From contig NZ_OZ038525.1 in assembly GCF_964036645.1 (NCBI RefSeq), forward strand, positions 3,166,001 through 3,230,000: a DNA stretch of 64,000 nt, in the 5' to 3' direction. A program made the translations under genes and the position numbers. Origin of the DNA: Tenacibaculum sp. 190524A02b. GTDB lineage: Bacteria; Bacteroidota; Bacteroidia; Flavobacteriales; Flavobacteriaceae. Below, in pieces: positions 1-10,154 of this stretch. Below the pieces are notes generated by a model that saw only the letters and a program-made list of their open reading frames with translations, was not told the DNA's origin and ran no database searches. Position 1 is the stretch's first letter; each line of letters starts with the position of its first letter.

Positions 1-1
1 G

Positions 2-238
2 AATGAAGACCATTATGAAATTAATAACTTTCTCATTAGCAACCACAATGAAGTAAAAAGTCTTAAAAAAGACAACCCATATATATACATATTATATAAT
101 TATATGTACCTCTTAGCTTCGGAGGTTGAGAATAAAAAGCTTTTTAAATTTTACGATAAAAAATTAAATAATTATTTATCTACTTCATTGTACCCTCCGT
201 TACGATCTGAACAGGAAATAGAAGAAAAGTTAGGGTAA
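2..238 (+). CDS. C-terminal fragment of an unknown protein (5' end outside window)
   Basis: Frame 2 is open from the first base to a TAA at 236-238, giving about 78 residues with no stop. The fragment is rich in Asn, Lys, Tyr and Leu, contains a Tyr-rich stretch (YIYILYNYMYLL) and ends in EEKLG. I recognise no domain. It is the only gene at this edge on the plus strand and runs convergently into the minus-strand operon ending at 270, leaving only about 30 bases between them. It could be the tail of a helical, repeat-type protein, but too little is visible to assign a function. Confidence 0.5.
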   Translation, partial: NEDHYEINNFLISNHNEVKSLKKDNPYIYILYNYMYLLASEVENKKLFKFYDKKLNNYLSTSLYPPLRSEQEIEEKLG

Positions 239-269
239 ACCTTTTGAGTAATATGCATACTTACAATAT

Positions 270-956
270 TTAGGAATTATTTTCATAATCTACAAAAGGC
301 TCAACAAAACCTATAAATTCAAGATTATTCTTTTTCCATCTTGCCCCGTGTCCTGAAGCAATGCGTACTTCGTAAATGAGTTCGTGCTTGTAATGATAAA
401 ATACATTCCACCATGTTTTATGAGTTAGTATTTGAGTTACTAACTGCCTTACATGGTTTTCTTTTTGTTGGGGTGATCCTTTTACTTGTCCCCAAAAGCT
501 ATTGGTGCTTCGCTCTGCATGTTTTTCAAAGGCTCTTACTGCTTTGGTTACATGCGTATTATAGGCTGTAAAACTTGCTTTGCAAACAGTTTCATTTACT
601 GGTGGTAGTCCTTTTTCGTTTCTTATTGTAGCTGGAGTGAGTCGTTGTCCTAATACCATAAGAAAGTTTTCAATACTTGTTTTTTGAAAATTGTTTGCCA
701 CCTCAACAAAGGGATTCTCTTTTTTAAAAAAGGAATAGGAGTCGTAAATCTGTTTTCTGTCTAGTATTACTTCTTCTTCAAATGTAGGTTGAGTGAACTT
801 AGTAAGGTACTCTGGATTTACCCAATAAGTTGCTATGTTATTGGCAAATTCTTGTAAATGTTCTGTTGTACATTTTAGAATAAAATGTTCCTTTTTTTGT
901 TGTTGGCAGTGTTCTTGTATTTGTAATAACTGATGGTATATTTTTTCTTTTTGCAT
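270..956 (-). CDS. Uncharacterised 228-residue protein, last gene of the rtcB operon
   Basis: A soluble protein with no signal peptide or membrane segment. The N-terminal third is charged and Gln-rich. The C-terminal end carries a conserved-looking block (SGHGARW followed by FIGFVEPF) that suggests a real folded family, but I do not recognise the domain. It starts at an ATG 58 bases after the stop of the DUF434 gene and is co-directional with rtcB and the small genes between, so it is probably the last gene of that operon. I looked for a release-factor GGQ motif, because PrfH often accompanies RtcB, and found none. A role in RNA repair is only guilt by association. Confidence 0.75.
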   Translation of the reverse strand: MQKEKIYHQLLQIQEHCQQQKKEHFILKCTTEHLQEFANNIATYWVNPEYLTKFTQPTFEEEVILDRKQIYDSYSFFKKENPFVEVANNFQKTSIENFLMVLGQRLTPATIRNEKGLPPVNETVCKASFTAYNTHVTKAVRAFEKHAERSTNSFWGQVKGSPQQKENHVRQLVTQILTHKTWWNVFYHYKHELIYEVRIASGHGARWKKNNLEFIGFVEPFVDYENNS

Positions 957-1014
957 TTTATTCTATTTTTTGTTACTCAATTCAAGGAGATGAATCCCCT
1001 TGGTTTCTCTAGCA

Positions 1015-1716
1015 TTACCTAGTAATTAAACAGGGGTAGTTTTTAGGTAACAACGCTTCTACTAAATTAAACCAGTGGTTTACTCGGTCTAGAATCCATG
1101 CGTCTGATGTTATGGCTATTGATTGGCTCTTGGCTATTATTTTATCTGGATTATTTTCTAATTGTATTTCCCAATGGTAGCCTTGTTCTGCGGCATAAGC
1201 TCCTAATTTGGTTTTCATGCGTCCACTATTAGAAACAGGCTTGTCAAATATCCATGTTACTTTGCTTACTTTTTGTTCTTGCAAAAATGCTCCTATCATT
1301 TGTAGGGCTTCTTCGGTTTGATTGACGCTTTTATAAGTTCCGTGTAATGAGGATAAATCACGATAGGCTCCGTCTTTTCCTTGGAATAAATAGGCTTCTG
1401 ACAACATGCTTTCTAAAAGAATTATTTGATTGAATCCGTCAATGATTACTTCTTTGTTTGCTAATTGTTCTTGGGTCAACTTTTTTTCGGTTCTATTTTT
1501 TACTGCCGTTACTCCTGCTGCCATCCCTTTAATGGCTTGTTGTTGGCGTTTATTGAGCTTATACCTGTTTCCTACTAATTCACAGGAAGAGAATTCTCCG
1601 TAGCCTCTTTCTAATAGGAAAGACATATCATACACGGCTTCTTTTATTTTTCGCTGCATAAAGTCTTGTCCGAATAGTTTCTCGTCTTTTCCTTCTTTTC
1701 CTCTGTTTTTAGGCAT
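1015..1716 (-). CDS. DUF434 (DUF5616-type) protein
   Basis: The protein matches the DUF434 family as I know it. The N-terminus has the family's RG...D..LF pattern, then MSFLLERGYG, LVGNRY and KRQQQA, then the IDGFNQIILLE segment, the RDLSSLHGTYK segment and the VSNSGRMK segment. The Asp-containing IDGFN and DKPVSNSG motifs suggest a PIN/NYN-like nuclease or nucleotide-binding fold, but this is inference. I place the start at the ATG at 1716 because family members begin with this motif. An in-frame ATG at 1761 would add 15 residues (248 in total) that fit the family poorly. It lies in the rtcB operon, so a part in RNA processing or repair is plausible. Confidence 0.85.
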   Translation of the reverse strand: MPKNRGKEGKDEKLFGQDFMQRKIKEAVYDMSFLLERGYGEFSSCELVGNRYKLNKRQQQAIKGMAAGVTAVKNRTEKKLTQEQLANKEVIIDGFNQIILLESMLSEAYLFQGKDGAYRDLSSLHGTYKSVNQTEEALQMIGAFLQEQKVSKVTWIFDKPVSNSGRMKTKLGAYAAEQGYHWEIQLENNPDKIIAKSQSIAITSDAWILDRVNHWFNLVEALLPKNYPCLITR

Positions 1717-1777
1717 GTTGTTGATTTTTAAAATCTCACAGGTAAAATTTACTTTACCCATGAGATGATAACTAAAT

Positions 1778-2002
1778 TTAGTATTCCCACCATAATGTTT
1801 TTCTATATAGTGGAAACTCTATTTCTTTTCCTTTTAGCTGTTCTTTTAAAACTATTTTACATTTTGTTCTGTATTGTTGTCTTAAAAATCTTCTATACTC
1901 CCAAGTATTACTTTTCCAATAAATTTTTGCTGATTTTGTACGTTTCTTTCTCTTATGAGACTTTTTGAAATTGTAATACTTCTTATTACTGTACGATTTC
2001 AT
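1778..2002 (-). CDS. Small, strongly basic uncharacterised protein
   Basis: 74 residues, dominated by Lys, Arg, Tyr and Trp (for example the run KKSHKRKKRTK), with one Cys. No recognised domain; the composition suggests nucleic-acid or ribosome binding. It lies between the 211-residue gene and the DUF434 gene of the rtcB operon, on the same strand. A competing plus-strand reading frame over the same bases (1765-1968) is a hydrophobic low-complexity translation and was judged a shadow. Confidence 0.6.
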   Translation of the reverse strand: MKSYSNKKYYNFKKSHKRKKRTKSAKIYWKSNTWEYRRFLRQQYRTKCKIVLKEQLKGKEIEFPLYRKTLWWEY

Positions 2003-2069
2003 TTTGTATTAAGTTATTATTAAAAACTTAATACAGCGTTCCTTTTTTGATTTGCATTTACTTTATATT

Positions 2070-2705
2070 TTATCTAATTCCTATTATTCCTTTCAAAAAA
2101 CCTAATACCTTACTTAATAAACTTTTATCTTGTTTTTTTGTAACAACAATAGGTTTTTCAATTTTAATTTCCCTTTTTTCTTTTTTTATTACACAATTTA
2201 AAAAATCATTCCAATCTTCAGTTCTCTTATATAAATTGAACTTCAATATTACTTTTTTTGAAAAGTCTTTTGCTCTAGTTATTGCTTCTTCATCCGTTAA
2301 ATGATTATAATAGTACCATTCTGATTCCATACGATCATTCAACATATAAAATTCCATTAAAATATCATAGACATAATCTGTTTTTATATTTAGTTTAGAC
2401 AAATTATCTATTAAATTTAAAGTTTCTTTATCATTAATAGAAGTTGATAAACTTAAACACAGAGCATATATTTCGTAACATAAAAGTTCATCCTCTCCAC
2501 TTTTATCTTTAATTAAGTTAAGTAAGTATTTCTTATAATTTGATTTTTTATAATTAATATCTACCAAATCAAACAACAACGATTCACTATTTATCTCATT
2601 TTTTTCTACTAACTGATATAGGTACTTTTCAAAAGCATCTACATCAATTTTATCTATTAGAAGCTCAAATGCTTTTTGTTTTAACTCTTGTTCTAGCCTT
2701 TTCAT
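2070..2705 (-). CDS. Uncharacterised helical protein, rtcB operon
   Basis: 211 residues, mostly predicted helix, with many Asp, Glu, Lys and Leu residues. The pattern resembles short helical-repeat proteins (LLFDLVDI..., LCLSLSTSI...). A basic linker (KKQDKS) leads to a short hydrophobic, Gly-containing C-terminal tail (FLKGIIGIR) that could touch a membrane or a partner. No catalytic motif is visible. It starts 7 bases after the stop of the Cys-rich 121-residue gene, so the two are very probably co-translated. Its function is unknown. Confidence 0.7.
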   Translation of the reverse strand: MKRLEQELKQKAFELLIDKIDVDAFEKYLYQLVEKNEINSESLLFDLVDINYKKSNYKKYLLNLIKDKSGEDELLCYEIYALCLSLSTSINDKETLNLIDNLSKLNIKTDYVYDILMEFYMLNDRMESEWYYYNHLTDEEAITRAKDFSKKVILKFNLYKRTEDWNDFLNCVIKKEKREIKIEKPIVVTKKQDKSLLSKVLGFLKGIIGIR

Positions 2706-2712
2706 ATCTTAA

Positions 2713-3078
2713 TTACCATAATGGTTTTAAAGAAACCTTACTCATATCTATTCCTATAAATCTCGGTGTCCAGCAATCAGCTACTAAAACTCCTACTTCA
2801 TAATTACATTTAGGACAAAGTTGATTTAAACCATCTAAACCAGAAGATCCACAACAGCCTTGAAGCCTTACACTTTTATGATGATCTTTCAATTTCATAC
2901 TGTTACTATTTATTAAATAATCTATCTCTAAATCTTCAAAGTTCCAGACATCTTTATTCACTATATATTTTCCTTCAGGAATTAAATCACACTCATCTGC
3001 ATAAATAACTTCCCTATTTTTAGCTTCATTTAATCCCTCTACTAATAACTCATTACATTTTTTACAATACAATTCCAT
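2713..3078 (-). CDS. Cys-rich (zinc-ribbon-like) uncharacterised protein
   Basis: 121 residues. Two CxxC pairs, CKKC at residues 5-8 and CPKC near residue 90, plus a GCCGSSG motif between them, suggest a zinc-binding fold. The spacing fits a split zinc ribbon with a central beta insert. It lies 3 bases downstream of rtcB and 7 bases upstream of the 211-residue gene on the same strand, so it is translationally linked to both. A role as an RtcB partner or a toxin-immunity-like protein is possible, but nothing in the sequence decides it. Confidence 0.7.
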   Translation of the reverse strand: MELYCKKCNELLVEGLNEAKNREVIYADECDLIPEGKYIVNKDVWNFEDLEIDYLINSNSMKLKDHHKSVRLQGCCGSSGLDGLNQLCPKCNYEVGVLVADCWTPRFIGIDMSKVSLKPLW

Positions 3079-3081
3079 AGT

Positions 3082-4625
<1,544 letters not shown>

Positions 4626-5234
4626 ATGAATTTAGAAAATCGTTTTAAAAATCTTATTACTAGCTACTCCAATACAGCAAGCTTAACGGAAGAGTTATGG
4701 AATGTACTCCTTAAAAAATATACGGAACCTCATAGAGCTTACCATAATTTTAAGCATTTAGAAGAATTGTTTAAATATTTTGATGTGCATCAAAACTCAT
4801 TAGAACATCCAGATATAGTTGCTTTTTCTATATTTTATCATGATGTAATTTATAACATCTGGAAAAAGGATAATGAGGAAAAGAGTGCCGAGTTAGCTAC
4901 TACTGAATTGACCAAGCTAAATCTACCTTTTGTAAATAGTGTTGCGCAGCAAATTATAGCGACCAAAACACACCATGCTACTGATAATGATACTAAATAT
5001 TTAGTGGATTTTGATTTGGCTATTTTGGGTCAATCAGAAAAAACATATCAACACTACACACAATTGATTAGGAAAGAGTATAAACTAGTTCCTTCTTTAC
5101 TTTATAAAAGTGGTAGAAAAAAAGTGCTTGCCCATTTTTTAAACAAATCATCTATTTATGCTACGGACAGGTTTAGAAATTTATACGAAGTACAGGCTAG
5201 GGAAAATTTAACAACTGAATTAAACACTTTATAA
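4626..5234 (+). CDS. HD-superfamily metal-dependent phosphohydrolase
   Basis: 202 residues from the chosen start. The protein has the pattern of the COG4339 HD family: H-N-F-x-H-L near the N-terminus, FYHDVIY (the HD dyad), a helix with EEKSAEL, a TKTHHAT motif, then DFDLAILG. Such proteins are thought to hydrolyse phosphate esters of nucleotides, but their substrates are unknown. I chose the ATG at 4626 because the family starts with this 'N-R-F' segment. The upstream in-frame ATG at 4566 would add 20 hydrophobic residues of low plausibility. Its stop codon directly abuts the ATG of the WYL regulator (5235), so the two are translationally coupled. Confidence 0.85.
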   Translation: MNLENRFKNLITSYSNTASLTEELWNVLLKKYTEPHRAYHNFKHLEELFKYFDVHQNSLEHPDIVAFSIFYHDVIYNIWKKDNEEKSAELATTELTKLNLPFVNSVAQQIIATKTHHATDNDTKYLVDFDLAILGQSEKTYQHYTQLIRKEYKLVPSLLYKSGRKKVLAHFLNKSSIYATDRFRNLYEVQARENLTTELNTL

Positions 5235-6254
5235 ATGGCTTCTAACAAAAACGCACTCATTCGTTATAAGACAATTGACCAATGTTTACGCAATACCATG
5301 CGCAAATGGACTTTGGATGATTTAATTGAGGCCTGTTCTGATGCTTTGTATGAATATGAAGGTAAAGATGTGTATGTAAGCAAACGTACGGTTCAGCTAG
5401 ACATTCAACACATGCGTAGCGATAAATTAGGATACAATGCGCCTATTGAAGTTTATAACAGGAAGTACTATAAATATTCAGAAGAAGATTATAGTATTAA
5501 AAACATTCCCGTAACGGATGCCGATGTAAAGGTTATGAACGAAGCGATTGAGGTATTACGCCAGTTTAAAGATTTTTCACTTTTTAAAGAAATGGATGGT
5601 GTGTTACAGCGTTTAGAAGATTCAGTGTACTCTTCTAAAAAAGACAATAGAGCCATTATTCATTTAGATAAAAATGAGCGCTTAAAAGGTTTGCATCATA
5701 TAGATGCCTTGTACAATGCCATTCAAAAGAAAAAAGTTTTAAAAATAACCTATCAATCGTTTAAGGCAAAGAATGCTTCCGACATGGTGATTCATCCGCA
5801 GTTGATAAAAGAATACAACAATCGATGGTTTTTACTGGCTTTTGTTAAAGGAAAAGACATCACACTGGCTTTGGATAGAATGTTGCATATTGAAATAGCC
5901 GAGGATGTAGTATACATGGATTATAATATTGATGGAGATGTGTTTTATAAGGATGTAGTTGGCGCTACAGTACCGAACACTCGCCCAGAAAGAATTCAGT
6001 TTTGGATTGAAAAAAAACATGCTCCGTATGTAATTACGAAACCTTTTCACAGGTCACAACGATTGATAAAACATACTGATGACGGTGTAATTTTTAACAT
6101 TTTTGTAAAGATGAATTTTGAACTGGAACGTTTGATTTTAGGGTATGGCGATGCTATTGAAATATTAAAACCAGCACGTCTTAGAAAACAAATTCAACGT
6201 AAATTACATATGGCTATTCATAATTATAGTTCTAATACTGATAGTGAACAGTAA
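5235..6254 (+). CDS. WYL-domain transcriptional regulator
   Basis: 339 residues. The N-terminal ~90 residues form a winged-helix/HTH of the Bacteroidota WYL type (RYKTIDQCLRN, then KRTVQLDIQHMR). The middle and C-terminal part form the WYL domain (KKKVLKITYQSF, YNNRWFLLAF, LALDRM) and a C-terminal extension (LGYGDAIEILKP). WYL proteins sense ligands such as nucleic acids or small nucleotides and regulate DNA-repair, RNA-repair and defence genes. It is coupled to the HD hydrolase and divergent from rtcB, so RtcB expression is the obvious candidate target (inference). Confidence 0.9.
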   Translation: MASNKNALIRYKTIDQCLRNTMRKWTLDDLIEACSDALYEYEGKDVYVSKRTVQLDIQHMRSDKLGYNAPIEVYNRKYYKYSEEDYSIKNIPVTDADVKVMNEAIEVLRQFKDFSLFKEMDGVLQRLEDSVYSSKKDNRAIIHLDKNERLKGLHHIDALYNAIQKKKVLKITYQSFKAKNASDMVIHPQLIKEYNNRWFLLAFVKGKDITLALDRMLHIEIAEDVVYMDYNIDGDVFYKDVVGATVPNTRPERIQFWIEKKHAPYVITKPFHRSQRLIKHTDDGVIFNIFVKMNFELERLILGYGDAIEILKPARLRKQIQRKLHMAIHNYSSNTDSEQ

Positions 6255-6341
6255 ACCACCTTGAGCTTACCCTCTATGACGTCAACTATAAATTCTTGTT
6301 TTCTTTTTCATTTTTTTACATTAACTAAGATGGTATAAAAG

Positions 6342-6349
6342 TATATTTG
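6342..6349 (+). promoter_or_regulatory. Flavobacterial -7 element of the EamA gene
   Basis: TATATTTG matches the Bacteroidota -7 consensus TAnnTTTG exactly and ends only 5 bases before the ATG at 6355. A clear TTG -33 element at the usual spacing is not seen. If the element is functional, transcription would begin almost at the start codon, giving a leaderless or nearly leaderless mRNA. Confidence 0.5.
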
Positions 6350-6354
6350 CGCCC

Positions 6355-7257
6355 ATGTGGATGTATTTAGGACTTTTAGCGGCTTTATTTTTAGGATTGC
6401 ATAATTTATGTAAAAAACATGCTTTGCAAGGTAATGAGGTTTTTCCTGTATTATTGGGTACTACCAGTGCTGGTTTACTTATGCTTTTACCTTTGTATTT
6501 ATTATCTAGGCTTGATCCAGAAAGTGTGCAAAGTATTGGATTGTATATTACAGTTATTCCCTGGAAAACACACTTTTTTATTGCTATTAAGTCTATGATT
6601 ATGGCAGGTTCTTGGGTATTAGCTTATCAAGCCTTAAAACATTTACCCATTACCATAGTTACGCCTATACGTTCGGCTGGCCCTTTTTTTACTTTTATAG
6701 GGGCTATTTTAATTTATAATGAGCAACCTAATTTTTTACAATGGATTGGTTTTTTCTTAATCATTTTTTCGGTACTTCTATATTCTCGTGTTGGTAAGAA
6801 AGAGGGTATTAACTTTAAACGTAATAAATGGATTTTTGCCATTATAGGAGCTACTTTTTTAGGTGCTTCAAGTGGTTTATATGATAAATTTTTAATTCAA
6901 CATATTGCTTTAGCTCCGCAAACATTACAGTTTTGGTTTTGCTGGTATGTGGTAATTATTCTTTTAATTATTTTAGGGATTACTTGGTTTCCTAATGCTG
7001 AAAAAAGAGCTGCTTTTAAATGGCGATGGAGCATTCCTGCGGTAGGGATTTTACTACAAACTGCAGATTATTTTTATTTTAAAGCGCTTTCTGATCCTGA
7101 AGCTTTAATTATGTTACTTTCTGCCATTAAAAGGAGTCAAATATTAATTGCTGTTCTTATTGGTGGTATTATTTTTAAGGAAAAAAACAAGCGAAAAAAG
7201 TTAGTCCCGCTTATTGGTATTTTAATTGGTGTTGCTTTGATATTGTATTCAAAGTAA
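6355..7257 (+). CDS. EamA/DMT-superfamily permease
   Basis: 300 residues with about ten hydrophobic segments in two halves, as in EamA (drug/metabolite transporter) permeases. The end of each half shows the family's pattern (AGPFFTFIGAILIYNE in the first half; KRSQILIAVLIGGIIFKE in the second). It sits in the inner membrane and would move a small solute. The substrate cannot be told from sequence. It has its own -7 element at 6342-6349 and runs convergently into the TonB-type receptor gene, with 32 bases between the stops. It is not obviously linked to either neighbour. Confidence 0.85.
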   Translation: MWMYLGLLAALFLGLHNLCKKHALQGNEVFPVLLGTTSAGLLMLLPLYLLSRLDPESVQSIGLYITVIPWKTHFFIAIKSMIMAGSWVLAYQALKHLPITIVTPIRSAGPFFTFIGAILIYNEQPNFLQWIGFFLIIFSVLLYSRVGKKEGINFKRNKWIFAIIGATFLGASSGLYDKFLIQHIALAPQTLQFWFCWYVVIILLIILGITWFPNAEKRAAFKWRWSIPAVGILLQTADYFYFKALSDPEALIMLLSAIKRSQILIAVLIGGIIFKEKNKRKKLVPLIGILIGVALILYSK

Positions 7258-7289
7258 TTTAAGGTTTTAATAATGGATTATTGCTATCT

Positions 7290-9686
7290 TTAATTTACAA
7301 TATCAAAATCATCGTACTGGTTTCCTTGTTTCCCTTTATGTTTCTTTTGATTAAATCTGTATGTCAAGGATAAACTTATTTGGCGTACTCTGTATTGCAA
7401 TTCTAAATCACGCGTAAAATCTTTACCAAAAGTTGTTACTATGCGCTTATTAGAGTTAAAAACATCCCTAACGTTAAATGTAACGGAACCGTTGCCGTTA
7501 AATAGGTTATTGCTAATTCCTATATTCATTCCATAAAACCCTTTTCGTCTGTATTGACCTGTTTCTATTGGACCTCTGTAAAAATTTTGTATTTGAAATT
7601 TCATAGATTTAAAAAAGGTAAAGGTTAGGTTATATCTTCCAGAAATCATTAAACCATCTCCATTAAAACTTGCTCCTTTATATGATCCTCTTTGTTTAAA
7701 ACCATTTAAAACAATTTCTCCATACATCGTATACCAATTAAATGGTTTGTATGAAACACCTAACTCTGTACCATATGCTGTATAGTTTCCAATATTTGCT
7801 ATGGTAGAGGTAAAAACATCTTTCATTTCATTCCCTATGGTTATCTGTTGTTTTTCTACAAAAAACTCCATTTCATCAGTTGTTTTTCTATAATATAGAG
7901 TTGGATAAAAACTTAATTTGTTGGAAACTTTAGTTGTATAACTTAATTCTGTAGCTACAATATAAGATGGGTTAATATCTGAATTTCCTACAAAGATATT
8001 TCGTTCATCAGTAAATGTAGAGAAAGGTACAATCATCCAACTTCCTGGGCGATTTATTCTTCTAGATGCTGAAAATTGAAGTTTGTTTCTTTCATTAAAC
8101 GTATAATTAACAAATGTTGATGGAAACCAGTTGGTATAATTTTTACTATTATTAAAATTATTAGTTTCAGAACTTATATTAATAGCAGATACTTCTGTCC
8201 TTAATCCAAATTTTACAGATAATTTTTTAAATTCTTTTGAAAGTTGCCCATAAAAAGCATGCACTTTTTCTTTATAAATAGTATGGTCTGTAAATCTTGG
8301 TATAATAAAAGACACTCCATTTAATTGTCTCTTTACAGAAAAACTATTTTGTATAGATGATAAATCACTTCGATACCCCAGTTCAAGTGTATAATTATTT
8401 TTCATTGGCAGTACATAATCTGCTGACAACACATACCTATCTAGCTCTTCTTTATTAGTTGTTACATCTTTATTTAGATTTTGTACTACTGGAAATGATT
8501 TTAATGTACTTATTACAGCTGCATCATTACCCTTGGTATATTCTCCACTCACATTAATATTTAATCGATGCCCTTCTTTTTTAAATTTATGTTCAAACGA
8601 TAGATTTCCATTGATAAAGTTATTGGTTTCTTCTTCTTTTTCATCACGATTTGAACTATTTACAAGTACTCCCTTATCTAAATCTTTATAAAAGATGGTA
8701 TTAAAATTATCTGATTGTGCACCTCTATATGTAAGACTACCTGACAAACTATTTTGATTAAAATCTTTAGTTCCTCCTATATTTATTAAATAATAATATT
8801 GATTTCTAATTCTGTCTGATTTTTGGCTACTTGTCTCTGAAGTTGCATTCAAATTTTGTAAGTATATATCATTAACTGCTTTGGGTTCTGAATACCCTAT
8901 TCCTGCATTAGCATACCATGAACCAGTTTCTCCACTTTGAGCAATGTTAGCGTTAACTCCTGCTGTAAGTCTATATCCTGTAAACACTTCTATACTACTG
9001 TTAAGTCTCTTTTTTTGTCCTTTTTTCAAAACTACGTTAATAATACCAGCAGTACCTTGCGCGGCATATTTTGAAGATGGATTGGTTATTACCTCTACTT
9101 TTTCAATTGAACTAGATGGAATTGTTGCAAATAGTTCTGCTGAACTAGCTAGTCCACTGGGTTTCCCGTCTATTAAGATTCTTACATTTTGGTCTCCTCT
9201 TATACTCACATTCCCATCAGATTCTACCTGAACAGACGGAAGGTTTTGCATTACATCTGTTAATGTACCTCCCTTGGCAACAATATCTTGTGCTACATTG
9301 TATGTTTTTTTATCTAAACCAACTTTATATGCTGTTTTGTTTCCTTTAATTACTACTTCATCTAAAGACACTTCTGTAATCACTTTTATCACTCCCATAT
9401 CTAAAGCTGATTCTTCATTGGTAAAATCTGCTTTGATAAACTTTGGTTCAATGCCAACAACGGAAATTTCGAGTATATAAGCATCTCTAGGTACTTCAAT
9501 AGTAAAACTTCCATTTTCTTCTCCTATAGTTCCATATATTTTTGAGCTATTTGTAACACTCTTAAATACTATACTGGCAAAAGGCACTTCTAGGTTTTGA
9601 TGGTCTTTTATTTGTCCTTTTACTTCAATTTTTTGCGCTACAACTGTTATTGATAATAATAACAATACTACTATTAGTTTCTTCAC
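7290..9686 (-). CDS. Outer-membrane beta-barrel / TonB-dependent receptor-like protein
   Basis: 798 residues. A signal peptide (first ~18 residues, ending VVAQ) is followed by a CarboxypepD_reg-like beta domain (~20-100), a plug-like region (~115-220, with DVMQNLPSVQVE, GNVSIRG and VRILIDGKPSG) and a long beta-strand barrel ending in aromatic-rich strands. This is the common Bacteroidota Omp_b-brl_3/TonB-receptor architecture and would lie in the outer membrane. It is 96 bases downstream of the last small gene of the biosynthetic operon, on the same strand. It could therefore serve product uptake or release, but the family is abundant and the link is not proven. Confidence 0.85.
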   Translation of the reverse strand: MKKLIVVLLLLSITVVAQKIEVKGQIKDHQNLEVPFASIVFKSVTNSSKIYGTIGEENGSFTIEVPRDAYILEISVVGIEPKFIKADFTNEESALDMGVIKVITEVSLDEVVIKGNKTAYKVGLDKKTYNVAQDIVAKGGTLTDVMQNLPSVQVESDGNVSIRGDQNVRILIDGKPSGLASSAELFATIPSSSIEKVEVITNPSSKYAAQGTAGIINVVLKKGQKKRLNSSIEVFTGYRLTAGVNANIAQSGETGSWYANAGIGYSEPKAVNDIYLQNLNATSETSSQKSDRIRNQYYYLINIGGTKDFNQNSLSGSLTYRGAQSDNFNTIFYKDLDKGVLVNSSNRDEKEEETNNFINGNLSFEHKFKKEGHRLNINVSGEYTKGNDAAVISTLKSFPVVQNLNKDVTTNKEELDRYVLSADYVLPMKNNYTLELGYRSDLSSIQNSFSVKRQLNGVSFIIPRFTDHTIYKEKVHAFYGQLSKEFKKLSVKFGLRTEVSAINISSETNNFNNSKNYTNWFPSTFVNYTFNERNKLQFSASRRINRPGSWMIVPFSTFTDERNIFVGNSDINPSYIVATELSYTTKVSNKLSFYPTLYYRKTTDEMEFFVEKQQITIGNEMKDVFTSTIANIGNYTAYGTELGVSYKPFNWYTMYGEIVLNGFKQRGSYKGASFNGDGLMISGRYNLTFTFFKSMKFQIQNFYRGPIETGQYRRKGFYGMNIGISNNLFNGNGSVTFNVRDVFNSNKRIVTTFGKDFTRDLELQYRVRQISLSLTYRFNQKKHKGKQGNQYDDFDIVN

Positions 9687-9782
9687 TTTTAAAAAAATTA
9701 AATTTTTACGCCTTATATGATCTCTTTCAATTAGGCTGTTTTGATTACTTTTTTAGAGAATTTTATTATTTGTATCTAAAAA

Positions 9783-10154
9783 TTAATTTATGTAGCTTTT
9801 AGAGGGTGTGTTGTTAAAAACTAATTTTTGAAATCTGTAACCAAATAAAAATAGAATTGAAATATTTAAAGTATTGAATAAAATAAATATAATTGTTATT
9901 AGGAAAGCAGGAAGCTTTAAGTTTTCAGCAACATTATTTAGATAAGAAATATTATCCTTTGTAAAATAAAATATTATTGAGAAAAATATAAGTTGGATAA
10001 TTAACATCTTTGAAAAAATTTTCTTGTCTTCTTGAATCCAAGCTCCAATAAAGCCTATTATAATTGTAATGATTAATACATAGATATATTTTTCAAATAG
10101 AAGTTGTGGCACTAATGCTAGTATAAATGGTAATGTGTTTTTAATACGTTTCAT
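9783..10154 (-). CDS. Small four-helix membrane protein at the end of the biosynthetic operon
   Basis: 123 residues with about four hydrophobic helices (NTLPFILALVPQ, YVLIITIIIGFIG, LIIQLIFFSIIFYF, PAFLITIIFILF). No known domain recognised. Its ATG overlaps the stop of the acylase gene by one base (TAATG), so it is translated with it. By position it probably helps the exporter/acylase step, for example as a small membrane partner, or confers immunity. Neither can be decided from sequence. Confidence 0.7.
   Translation of the reverse strand: MKRIKNTLPFILALVPQLLFEKYIYVLIITIIIGFIGAWIQEDKKIFSKMLIIQLIFFSIIFYFTKDNISYLNNVAENLKLPAFLITIIFILFNTLNISILFLFGYRFQKLVFNNTPSKSYIN

Noticed and set aside
270..956. 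PrfH-type peptide release factor next to rtcB
   Set aside because: No GGQ motif; sequence pattern unlike release factors.
1765..1968. Plus-strand 67-residue open frame rich in Phe, Leu and Tyr
   Set aside because: Low-complexity translation of AT-rich DNA opposite a more gene-like basic protein; no start or coupling signals.
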